Below are positions 1 through 6,795 of a stretch of 7,764 bases of DNA, one piece after another. This stretch comes from Thermoplasmata archaeon. Its GTDB lineage: Archaea > Thermoplasmatota > Thermoplasmata > Thermoplasmatales > Thermoplasmataceae. The position numbers were made by a program, and so were the translations under genes. Below the pieces are notes generated by a model. It was not told the origin of the DNA, did no database searches, and was given only the letters and a program-made list of their open reading frames with translations. Numbering within the stretch: the first letter of the stretch is position 1; every line of letters starts with the position of its first letter. The stretch spans positions 1-7,764 of the forward strand of contig JAJZZW010000089.1 in the NCBI GenBank assembly GCA_021797385.1. Direction: 5' to 3'.

Positions 1-2
1 TA

Positions 3-875
3 GAAAAATTAGTTTATGGCATTTATCCCAAGACCAATGAATTGAGACTTCACATTGGTAGATGGGAAAAAGGCAGACTCCCGGATGCCGCACTGAACAG
101 TGAAATTGAATCTGAAAAGAAGTTATTTTATCAGATGCTGAATGAAAATGGAGTAGAGTATACGGATCCGTTGTTTAACTGGTATGACATACTGAGACCG
201 GTATGCCTTATTACAGACGGTATTGATCTCGGTCCCCTTTCTAGATTTAAAGAAACAAACAGTTTTTACAGGATGCCCCTGATTAATTCTATAGAAGGAA
301 TTACAATGGACCCAGTTGATTTTTCCCCGCTCAACGAAAATCCACCACTTCCTCTGTATCTCCATGTCGGAAAGTATTTCAATGCCTTTCTTCCCTCGCC
401 CTTATCATTCTATAAAATGTCAAAAAGCACCATGAATTATGTTCAGTTTCAAACAGCTATAGAAAAAATATACTCAGAAATACTGAAGCAGTTCGGAGCA
501 AGAAAGGCTGTACTGTATGATCCCATTCCATATGGAGAGAACGATGTACTTGATCTGTCACCGCTTTCTGAATTCCAGATCAGGCTCGTTACAACTGGAA
601 AACTTTATTCTGGAAATATAAAGGGCAAGCTGTATTCTATTGTCGCCGATTACACCCCTGAAAATTTCATTATATCAAAGAAAAATTCTGCTGTTCCCGG
701 CGTAAAATTGATCGACGGATACAGCACAAAGATGGAAAATGTTGATGCTATAGATAAATCCGTATATTCTCTTGATGCAGATAGAATAGTAGTAAGTCAT
801 AGGGAGTACTTCGATTTTCTGCCCAGAATCATAGCGGATAGGAAACTCGAACTCATATCAAGAATAGGTGAATAA
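3..875 (+). CDS. MetE N-terminal-domain-like protein, zinc site absent (5' end outside window)
   Basis: The frame is open to the left edge (first full codon GAA at 3), so the start lies upstream; 290 residues are visible. The TTG at 42 is not a credible start because the conserved G-x-Y-P segment and the Leu-Arg before the conserved Trp straddle it. The pattern matches the N-terminal half of bacterial cobalamin-independent methionine synthase: an early Gly/Tyr-Pro motif, W-x-x-G, a Gln helix, then D-P-L-F-N-W-Y-D corresponding to the G-D-F-x-W-Y-D region of MetE, and L-P-S-P-L-S-F for the L-P-G-P-x-T-F loop. The C-terminal part has no His-x-Cys and no N-P-D-C motif, so it cannot bind the catalytic zinc and is probably not a methyltransferase by itself. 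It sits 1 nt upstream of the catalytic metE half. Inferred role: a partner or structural/substrate-binding subunit giving a two-gene MetE; it could instead be a diverged paralogue with another job. Perhaps only 5-15 N-terminal residues are missing. Confidence 0.82.
   Translation, partial: EKLVYGIYPKTNELRLHIGRWEKGRLPDAALNSEIESEKKLFYQMLNENGVEYTDPLFNWYDILRPVCLITDGIDLGPLSRFKETNSFYRMPLINSIEGITMDPVDFSPLNENPPLPLYLHVGKYFNAFLPSPLSFYKMSKSTMNYVQFQTAIEKIYSEILKQFGARKAVLYDPIPYGENDVLDLSPLSEFQIRLVTTGKLYSGNIKGKLYSIVADYTPENFIISKKNSAVPGVKLIDGYSTKMENVDAIDKSVYSLDADRIVVSHREYFDFLPRIIADRKLELISRIGE
866..871 (+). promoter_or_regulatory. Ribosome binding site of metE
   Basis: AGGTGA, complementary to the archaeal 16S rRNA 3' end, lies 5 nt before the ATG at 877 and overlaps the last two codons of the upstream gene. 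It decides the start: the in-frame GTG at 868 lies inside this site and is therefore unlikely to be used. The arrangement suggests translational coupling of the two MetE-type genes. Confidence 0.75.
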
Positions 876-876
876 A

Positions 877-1902
877 ATGACTCAATATCTAATATCACAG
901 GAAATAGGAAGTTTCAGAAAGCCAAAGTATCTGAGTACTGTATTCCATAAAATATACGGTACAGATGAATATTATAAACTCTCAGAAAAAGCAACTGAAG
1001 AAACCATAGAACTTTTCAGGCATGCCGGGCTTGATAATATAGGCGTCGGTGGAGAAATGTTCAGATGGGAGATGTATGAGCACCAGGCAAACCGCATTAA
1101 TGGGATTGAATTTTATGGGCCCGTAAGGTCTTTTGATAACCGGTATTATAAAAAAGGAAGTATAGTTGAAGATCTGTCCATAAAGGAATCATTCCATTCG
1201 GATGAACTGGAATACCTTCTATCCAGAGATTACTCAAACATAAAAATTCCCGTTACCGGACCATATACCATGATGGACTGGTCATTCAATGAGTACTATA
1301 AGGACAGATATGAAACAGCCATGGCATTTGCATCCCTGCTGAATGAGGAGATGAAATCTCTCAAGGAATTATGGGACTCAAAATACCCCGGAAGGAAACT
1401 GGAAATACAGCTGGATGAGCCAGCAACAACAACCCACCCCGATGAAATGCAGATAGTGGTTGATTCACTCAATAAATCCGTAGAAGGTATCAAAAATTGT
1501 GAATTTACCATCCATGTTTGCTACAGCACTGATTATAGGATGCTTTATGATGTAATGAATGACATTAAAATAGAAGGTTTAAATCTGGAATTTGCCAACA
1601 GGGACAGTCTAGAAGCAGGGACTTCCGATGCATCACGCCCGGCTTATGAAGAGCTGAAGTATTTCCAGCAGCTCAATACCAGAAAAAAATTCATCGGTCT
1701 TGGGGTAACGGATGTACATATCGATTATATAGAACCTGTAAAACTGATAAAGGACAGGATAAATTACGTTCTGAATATCATGCCACCGGACCTTGTAAGG
1801 GTAAATCCTGATTGCGGTCTGAGAACAAGGTCAGTGGAAACCGGCTATGAAAAATTAAAGAACATGGATACTGCAAGAAAGGAAATACTAAAAGATTTAT
1901 AA
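877..1902 (+). CDS. metE: Cobalamin-independent methionine synthase, short archaeal catalytic form
   Basis: This 341-residue protein matches the C-terminal catalytic barrel of MetE, which transfers a methyl group to homocysteine to make methionine in the cytoplasm. Residues numbered from the ATG at 877: E-I-G-S-F near 9-13 (homocysteine-contacting I-G-S loop), G-G-E at 58-60, Y-G-P-V-R near 80-84, V-T-G-P-Y-T at 126-131, and Q-L-D-E-P at 178-182 (conserved acidic loop). The zinc site is complete: His213 and Cys215 in H-V-C, Glu238 in L-N-L-E-F, and Cys313 in N-P-D-C-G-L-R-T-R, in the same order as His641, Cys643, Glu665 and Cys726 of E. coli MetE. Bacterial MetE is about 750 residues; this is only the catalytic half, as usual in archaea. 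The methyl donor cannot be read from sequence: folate, a methanopterin-type carrier or a corrinoid protein are all possible for short MetE families. It is coupled to the preceding gene. Confidence 0.93.
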   Translation: MTQYLISQEIGSFRKPKYLSTVFHKIYGTDEYYKLSEKATEETIELFRHAGLDNIGVGGEMFRWEMYEHQANRINGIEFYGPVRSFDNRYYKKGSIVEDLSIKESFHSDELEYLLSRDYSNIKIPVTGPYTMMDWSFNEYYKDRYETAMAFASLLNEEMKSLKELWDSKYPGRKLEIQLDEPATTTHPDEMQIVVDSLNKSVEGIKNCEFTIHVCYSTDYRMLYDVMNDIKIEGLNLEFANRDSLEAGTSDASRPAYEELKYFQQLNTRKKFIGLGVTDVHIDYIEPVKLIKDRINYVLNIMPPDLVRVNPDCGLRTRSVETGYEKLKNMDTARKEILKDL

Positions 1903-1905
1903 TAA

Positions 1906-1910
1906 TTTTT
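1906..1910 (+). terminator. Oligo-T stop for the metE transcript
   Basis: A run of five T residues starts 4 nt after the metE stop codon, inside the 13-nt gap between convergent genes. Archaeal RNA polymerase can terminate on T-runs without a hairpin; no stem is visible here. No comparable T-run lies immediately downstream of the opposing gene, whose transcript would run antisense into the metE 3' end. Confidence 0.35.
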
Positions 1911-1915
1911 AGTTA

Positions 1916-4900
1916 CTATTTAAAATATTCCTCTTCCCAGTCCTCCAGTGCCTTTTTCCTCTTCTTCCTGCGCATAAAGTAAAGAATTATAAAAATTATA
2001 TAGCTGATCAAACCGAGGAAAATTAGAAAATTGATCAAATAAGAAATAAGGCTGTAATGGACAGACACCTCATTGGAAGATATGAAAGATCCGTTTGAGG
2101 AATAAGCATCTACTATAACATAGTATGTCTTTCCAGGAGTCATCCCGGGTATAAACGCAAAATCTGTGCCACTGGATGAAATAACTTCAGTATGTGCATT
2201 CAGCATTAGCGAATTATTGGAATAAGCTATAACATATTCTCCGAAGTTGTCCAGTGGATACCTGTCCCAGGATACAAAGGCATAATAGAACCCCAGTGGA
2301 ATACTGTATGTAATTTTGAAGCTTATAACAGTTATGGATACATTTTCCGGGCTCATGTAAATTATGGGGTTATTTCCAGGAGACACAATGGCTGTCCCGT
2401 TGCTGTATAGATATTCATTTAATGTTATATTAACAGACTTCTGTGCAAATAATATGTACTGCCCGGATTGATTTGTATAACCCGCAATTGTATTGTTATA
2501 TATTATTTCTACATTGCTCAGATTATACTTATACTGTGTATTCTCAACTTTTCCTGTGATCTCTTTCAAGCTATTGTTTACTGGCATCAAAAGCACATAC
2601 AGATTTTTATTTTCTCCAGGCTTTAGCTGTATGGTTTTTTCATAGGTTGAATATCCTGATTTGCTTACTGTTATATTTACCGTTCCCGGCTTAATATTTA
2701 AAAAGTGACAACCACCATTATTCATTGTGCTTTTTCCATTGAATAGGGCTTTAACCTCACCGTTTGATGCGAATAGATTTAAGAGAACTTTTTCCGGATT
2801 CATGGTAATAGAGGTGATTATATTGCCGGTAGTAGAGGATGAAGCATATCCATAAGCACTTACATTTGCAAAATTATTGCCCTCCATCTCATACACGTTA
2901 ACAGTTCTGGAATTGCCTGAATATTTGAAAAAACCGTCAATAATCAATTTATATTCAGGACTGGCGTATGACGGCGTATAATTCACAGTAATGGTTTCTG
3001 ATTTGATATCTGGAACATATATTTCACGGGATATAGTTTTTCCATAATACTGGGCTACAACTCTGTGGTAACCTTCACTGAGTGTTTGAGTGCTTGATGT
3101 TGAACTGCTGCCATTTACAGAATATGTTGCACTGTCACCGTTGCTGAGTGTGAATGTAAGTACGGATTTCACTCCGAAAATTATGGAATAATTAATATGG
3201 ACCGGTCCAGAGGTTCCAGCTATCATTCCATTGATTTCGTTACCCTTCCCGGCTGTTAGAATACCTGTAGAATTGTTATACGAAAATGTAATATTACTAT
3301 ACGATGCGCCCACCCCGCTATATCCATGCTGGTAAATACCCGTATATTGTATTTTTCCACTTTCATTTGTTATACTTATCTTACTGAATGTGCCTGTGGG
3401 TATGTTCACAAAATTTATTTTTGCATTATCCTGTTGTGACCCCACTGCTGCTCTGTAATTTCCCTCAAAGGAAACAGGCATATTAAATTCTTTAACAATG
3501 CTACCATTTATCCTAAATTCTATCTCGCTTCCAGATATTGTTACTCCTATGGCAGCATGGTCAGAACCTCCATTAATCAATCCTGCTGTCATAGTTCCAT
3601 TTTCATATATGCTATACTGGTAATAATATCCAGTTCCGTTGGTATAAATCCCAAATTCAATATAATTTTTCAAATTGCCATAAAAGCCAGCATAGTAAAA
3701 TGTACTTCCATTATACTGTTCAACGGAGTCACCGGCAACATTTATGTTGACAGTAATCCCGGTGGCGTATGATGTATTATTGAACGTTGCCACGGTCCCA
3801 TATCCTTTGAGGATAATCCCTGTATCGTTGATGAGATTGCTTATTAAAGGCGTCCCAAGTCCTGTTACAGGATTCCAACCGGGGCCTGCATCATATCCAT
3901 AGTTTCCCCCAGAAGTAATCTGCGTGAAGGCATTAGTATAATATTTTGTTTCTGATATTTTATAGAATAGGGGATTAACAAATCCCAATGATCTATTATA
4001 GTACTGATCCATTGTTGCAATGATTCCTGCCCACATAGGTGTTGCAATACTGGTTCCACCAAGGGTATACTGTTGGCCTGAGACAATGGTTAGTACACCG
4101 GTATTTGGATCTGCATCAAGAGCAACATCCGGTACCCCTCTCTGTGTTTCAGTATAATTTGGGGATATCTGGTAATAGGGTGTACTGAAATAGGATGAAA
4201 AACCTCCACCACTGGCCTGCTCACTCCCGTCCACTGAGTCTCCCCAGGCAGTCTGGGTATATTTACCATCAGAGCTTTCAGAAAGCTCAGTGCCGCCAAT
4301 TCCAAGAACATATGGGTCTGCAGCTGGAAAATTTACTGTAGGTGCCGATGTCCCATCATCTGCCCCGTTATCTCCTGAGGCCGCTACAACTGTGATGTTT
4401 TCCTCTGCGGCCTGTTTATATATACTGTTCAGTGAGGCCAATTCAGGCGGGGTCATCTTGCTTTCAGGTTCCCCCCAGCTCAGGGATATTACATTACCCA
4501 GGCGATGGCTCACAGCATATTCCACAGAATCAAGAAGTATCTGGCCGTCATCCGGCGAAAGCACCAGATCTATTTTTGCCCCGGGTGCCATTGCATGTGA
4601 CCACTCCACATCTATGGCAGTTTCAGAAGCCCACCCACTGTTGGTTGAAGTTATTGCACCTTTAGGTGTGGATATATTAAGGTTTATTGGAGGCAGACCT
4701 GTGATATTATCAAAAGCACTTACATCGTAATTTATGGCCGGGTCACCATATGCATCAACTATCACTATGGTAGTGTTGTTTCCATAATAACCTTCATTGT
4801 GTATATAATTCATATCATATGCATTGTATATATCCGCCGGGGTATATGGTTCTGCCCGATAGGACGGCGTTTCCACACAGGATGAAAAATCATCTGAACT

Positions 4901-5227
4901 ATTGAATATGAAATAGTTTATACCCATGGTTTTATTCAGCATGCTGAAGATGTATGATATTGTTCCCTGCTTATATGTGTAATTAACGTTTAAGAGATCT
5001 CCACAATAACTATACGGAATTTTACTGTCATTGAGTTGCTTTGCCACATACCGGTGCAAGTCAGAAGGAATGTATGCAAGCAGGACCGGTGATGTACCGT
5101 TATTTTTATAATCTGTGTTCACGGTGGCAATCGTCGGTGTATCGATCATACCTGAAATTGCCAGTGATGAAAATAAAAACACAAAGACAAGTGCCATAGC
5201 AAATATTTTTTTACCCACGGATACCAT
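1916..5227 (-). CDS. Secreted, membrane-anchored S53 (sedolisin/kumamolisin-type) acid peptidase
   Basis: The ATG at 5227 is chosen over the upstream in-frame TTG at 5245 because a TATA box at 5252-5259 would start RNA within a few nt of it; this gives 1103 residues. Layout: signal peptide 1-26 (Lys-Lys, then a Phe/Leu/Val/Ala core); short propeptide about 27-127; S53 domain about 128-465, starting at Y-T-P-A-D-I-Y; sequon-rich beta region 475-760, its first part possibly a concanavalin-like sandwich; a PEGA-like domain near 818-882; a carboxypeptidase-regulatory-like domain near 888-962; a fibronectin-III-like domain near 967-1056; one membrane helix 1060-1084; and a basic M-R-R-K-K-R-K-K tail. 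The catalytic set is intact: Glu202 and Asp206 in S-E-T-A-I-D, oxyanion Asp286 in S-G-D-N-G, Ser393 in G-G-T-S-I-A-T-P. S53 enzymes cleave proteins at acid pH, so a surface-tethered scavenging protease fits an acidophile. Odd: the calcium-site aspartates appear as Gln436 and Asn452, and the propeptide is short. The stalk domain names are tentative. Confidence 0.92.
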   Translation of the reverse strand: MVSVGKKIFAMALVFVFLFSSLAISGMIDTPTIATVNTDYKNNGTSPVLLAYIPSDLHRYVAKQLNDSKIPYSYCGDLLNVNYTYKQGTISYIFSMLNKTMGINYFIFNSSDDFSSCVETPSYRAEPYTPADIYNAYDMNYIHNEGYYGNNTTIVIVDAYGDPAINYDVSAFDNITGLPPINLNISTPKGAITSTNSGWASETAIDVEWSHAMAPGAKIDLVLSPDDGQILLDSVEYAVSHRLGNVISLSWGEPESKMTPPELASLNSIYKQAAEENITVVAASGDNGADDGTSAPTVNFPAADPYVLGIGGTELSESSDGKYTQTAWGDSVDGSEQASGGGFSSYFSTPYYQISPNYTETQRGVPDVALDADPNTGVLTIVSGQQYTLGGTSIATPMWAGIIATMDQYYNRSLGFVNPLFYKISETKYYTNAFTQITSGGNYGYDAGPGWNPVTGLGTPLISNLINDTGIILKGYGTVATFNNTSYATGITVNINVAGDSVEQYNGSTFYYAGFYGNLKNYIEFGIYTNGTGYYYQYSIYENGTMTAGLINGGSDHAAIGVTISGSEIEFRINGSIVKEFNMPVSFEGNYRAAVGSQQDNAKINFVNIPTGTFSKISITNESGKIQYTGIYQHGYSGVGASYSNITFSYNNSTGILTAGKGNEINGMIAGTSGPVHINYSIIFGVKSVLTFTLSNGDSATYSVNGSSSTSSTQTLSEGYHRVVAQYYGKTISREIYVPDIKSETITVNYTPSYASPEYKLIIDGFFKYSGNSRTVNVYEMEGNNFANVSAYGYASSSTTGNIITSITMNPEKVLLNLFASNGEVKALFNGKSTMNNGGCHFLNIKPGTVNITVSKSGYSTYEKTIQLKPGENKNLYVLLMPVNNSLKEITGKVENTQYKYNLSNVEIIYNNTIAGYTNQSGQYILFAQKSVNITLNEYLYSNGTAIVSPGNNPIIYMSPENVSITVISFKITYSIPLGFYYAFVSWDRYPLDNFGEYVIAYSNNSLMLNAHTEVISSSGTDFAFIPGMTPGKTYYVIVDAYSSNGSFISSNEVSVHYSLISYLINFLIFLGLISYIIFIILYFMRRKKRKKALEDWEEEYFK

Positions 5228-5251
5228 ACATTTCACAAAAATCAATCTTGC

Positions 5252-5259
5252 TTAATATA
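5252..5259 (-). promoter_or_regulatory. TATA box of the S53 peptidase gene
   Basis: TATATTAA on the minus strand, its centre about 28 nt before the ATG at 5227. With the usual 25-27 nt TATA-to-start distance the message would have a 0-3 nt leader, and no ribosome binding site is seen before this ATG. This supports leaderless translation from 5227. The box lies outside the inferred transposon, so the gene keeps its own promoter. Confidence 0.6.
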
Positions 5260-5344
5260 GTTAATGGTGACTTCTACCCCAGAACTGACATTTGAAGCTC
5301 GCCATATTCAGATTAAAATAGAGCGAATTCCATGAATCCTTTTG

Positions 5345-5490
5345 GTGACATCCTCTCCTATCTAAATATAGGAGCTTCCCGCTTCTACGGAAAAACTAGC
5401 CTTATCAGGTATAGGCTTCCCCTCCACGGGCATAAAGTTCCCACAATCCGTGGGTATCTTTCTCTTCTTATGCCTGATCTTTTCAGGCTT
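5345..5490 (-). ncRNA. Possible omega (right-end) guide RNA scaffold of the TnpB element
   Basis: Known TnpB elements produce an RNA from the 3' end of tnpB and the right end, with the guide taken from the flank just beyond the element. Here the end of tnpB, the hairpin at 5355-5374 and the terminal GTCAC have that layout, and the guide would begin near 5344 and run towards lower coordinates. The 5' limit is nominal, because I only infer that the scaffold overlaps the tnpB 3' end. No expression evidence is available. If functional, its guide would match the region upstream of the S53 promoter. Confidence 0.25.
5355..5374 (-). repeat. Right-end hairpin of the IS605-type element
   Basis: Perfect 7-bp inverted repeat: CTCCTAT at 5355-5361 and ATAGGAG at 5368-5374, with a 6-nt loop. 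The tnpB stop codon (TAG, 5362-5364) lies in the loop. On the minus strand the hairpin is followed by AGGATGTCAC, as is common for subterminal hairpins at IS605-family right ends, where the single-strand transposase and the guide RNA scaffold both use the structure. Confidence 0.7.
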
Positions 5491-6647
5491 TATTATAATA
5501 AAGATATTAAAAATTTTCTTGAACCCTGCATGGAGAACATTGATTGCAGCATTGTCATCCCTGTCCATTGTTAATCCGCATACTTTACAGTTATATTCCC
5601 TATCATCAAGAGTGTGTTCCCCTATTATACTGCCGCAATAAGAGTACATTTTGGATGTATTCTTGGGGTTTACCTTTACACAGTATTTACCGGCCCTCTC
5701 AGCCTTGTACATAGTGTTTTCAATAAGTTCACCCCAGGATGCATCTGCTATGCTTTTGACCATCTTATGGTTCTTAAGCATATTCTCTATATTCAAATCC
5801 TCATATGCTATTAAGTTGTGATTGTTTACTAAAGTTCTTGATAGCTTCTGTAAGAAATCATTTCTCTGGTTGGATATATGAATATGCATGCCTGCAACCC
5901 TCACTACATTTCCCTTCTGTTCTTACTACCTTTCTGCTTCCTTGATAAGCTTCTCTGTGCTCTTTTTAATTTCCTCTCTGATTTCCTTAGATACTTTGGT
6001 GGGTCTACAGGTGTATTATCTGTAGTAGCTATTAGTTTAAGAAGGCCGACATCTATTCCTACAGGGTTATCCAGCAGTTCAGAATAATTCCTGCTATCAT
6101 GATCGTCTTCAACTATGAATGTTACATAGTGGTGGTTTGCCTTATCTTGCTTTACTGTTGCCTGTTTTATTTTTCCTTGTATTTTTCTATGCTGGAACAT
6201 CCTTATTTTACCTATTTTGGAAAAGAATACATGGGTATTATCCAGCATCTTAAAGCCGAACTGTATATATGTTATTGAACGGTACTGTTCCCTGGATTTG
6301 AATCGGGGAAATCCTGCCTTTATCTTCTTTCCCTTCTTTTTTTCTTTTATTCTCCTGAAGAAGCTGCCATATGACTTGTCCAATCTGTTTGCTACATTCA
6401 TGAGTGCCTGTGAATATATATTTTTATATTCAGGGAATTCATTCTTAAGTTTTGATAGCTCAACAGATTGTGTGTTATAGTTTACTTTTAGGCTTTCATA
6501 ATAATTCCTATTCAGCTGGTATGCTATCTTTCTCTGTTCTAACATGGCATTGTATAATATGTGGGATAAATACAGAATATCATCTATGGTCTTTATCTGA
6601 TTTTTATTTGGATATATTCTGAATCTATATGCGGTCTTATATTCCAT
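5362..6647 (-). pseudogene. tnpB: Frameshifted tnpB (RNA-guided RuvC-like nuclease of IS605-type elements)
   Basis: The first piece runs from the ATG at 6647 (247 residues, stop TAG at 5904-5906). The second continues in the -1 frame to the TAG at 5362. Joined with one restored base they give about 428 codons, close to a full TnpB, and the junction aligns without gaps to the usual K-N-R ... V-A ... H ... I-x-N-Q-R-N-D helix. The N-terminus Y-R-F-R-I-Y-P-N-K and G-F-P-R-F-K are typical. The RuvC acids remain: Asp199 in G-I-D-V-G, Glu in Y-E-D-L-N (5790s), Asp in D-R-D-D-N-A-A (5540s). The zinc finger is damaged: the first Cys of the first C-x-x-C is Tyr (TAC at 5644-5646, one transition from TGC), while the remaining Cys and the second C-x-x-C are present. 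An upstream in-frame ATG at 6683 overlaps the TATA box and is rejected. Most likely a decaying gene; sequencing error or two-piece expression are alternatives. Confidence 0.85.
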
Positions 6648-6670
6648 GTATATCATTAGTTTGGAATGAA

Positions 6671-6679
6671 TATTTATAA
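6671..6679 (-). promoter_or_regulatory. TATA box of tnpB
   Basis: TTATAAATA on the minus strand, a near-ideal archaeal TATA box, centred 28 nt before the ATG at 6647. It implies a leaderless message starting at that ATG, which is also where TnpB similarity begins. It is divergent from the cupin promoter about 95 nt away. Confidence 0.6.
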
Positions 6680-6765
6680 GCATTCTCCCCTGATAGCCAG
6701 AAATTCATCCACATCATAAATTCAGTTGCTTTCTTTCCGGTATATTGATCTGTAAATTTTAAAAA

Positions 6766-6774
6766 AATATATAT
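6766..6774 (+). promoter_or_regulatory. TATA box of the cupin gene
   Basis: AATATATAT inside an A-rich tract, centred 26 nt before the ATG at 6796. There is no ribosome binding site between the box and the start, so transcription very probably begins at or next to the ATG and the message is leaderless. Confidence 0.65.
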
Positions 6775-6795
6775 GCCTCACCGCCCTGTGTTTGC

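Larger units (their letters stand above)
5345..6680 (-). mobile_element. IS200/IS605-superfamily element, tnpB-only (IS1341-like) type
   Basis: The element is defined by a single tnpB-type gene and, just past its stop codon, a right-end signature: a 7-bp hairpin, then AGGATGT and TCAC on the minus strand. IS605-family ends commonly close with a short tetranucleotide such as TCAC or TCAA after a subterminal hairpin, so the right boundary is set near 5345. No tnpA transposase is present, so movement would need a transposase supplied in trans. I could not identify the left end; 6680 simply includes the tnpB TATA box, and the true end may lie between there and the cupin promoter. No target duplication is expected for this family. 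It separates the S53 gene from the cupin gene without breaking either. Confidence 0.7.

Noticed and set aside
868..870. GTG as an earlier start for metE
   Set aside because: It lies within the AGGTGA ribosome binding site that serves the ATG at 877, and the added residues carry no conserved sequence.
4290..4730. 146-residue open frame on the plus strand, opposite the S53 gene
   Set aside because: It is antisense to the conserved catalytic region of the peptidase, matches no family I recognise, and has no TATA box or ribosome binding site in place. It is a shadow of the coding constraint on the other strand.
5228..5245. In-frame TTG at 5245 as the start of the S53 peptidase
   Set aside because: The predicted transcription start from the TATA box at 5252-5259 is near 5229, downstream of this codon, and the signal peptide is better formed from the ATG at 5227.
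5904..5920. Programmed -1 frameshift in tnpB
   Set aside because: The bases before the stop do not form a canonical X-XXY-YYZ slippery heptamer in the reading frame, and no downstream stem was evident. A mutation or sequencing error is the simpler explanation.
6648..6683. ATG at 6683 as the tnpB start
   Set aside because: It overlaps the TATA box, and the extra 12 residues are not part of TnpB; similarity begins at the ATG at 6647.
6684..6765. Left-end hairpin of the IS605-type element
   Set aside because: I looked for a subterminal hairpin between the tnpB promoter and the cupin promoter and found only short, imperfect pairings, so no left boundary is claimed.
5345..6795. A tnpA transposase or a CRISPR array accompanying the TnpB element
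   Set aside because: No second transposase frame with the HUH motif and no regularly spaced direct repeats are present in or around the element.
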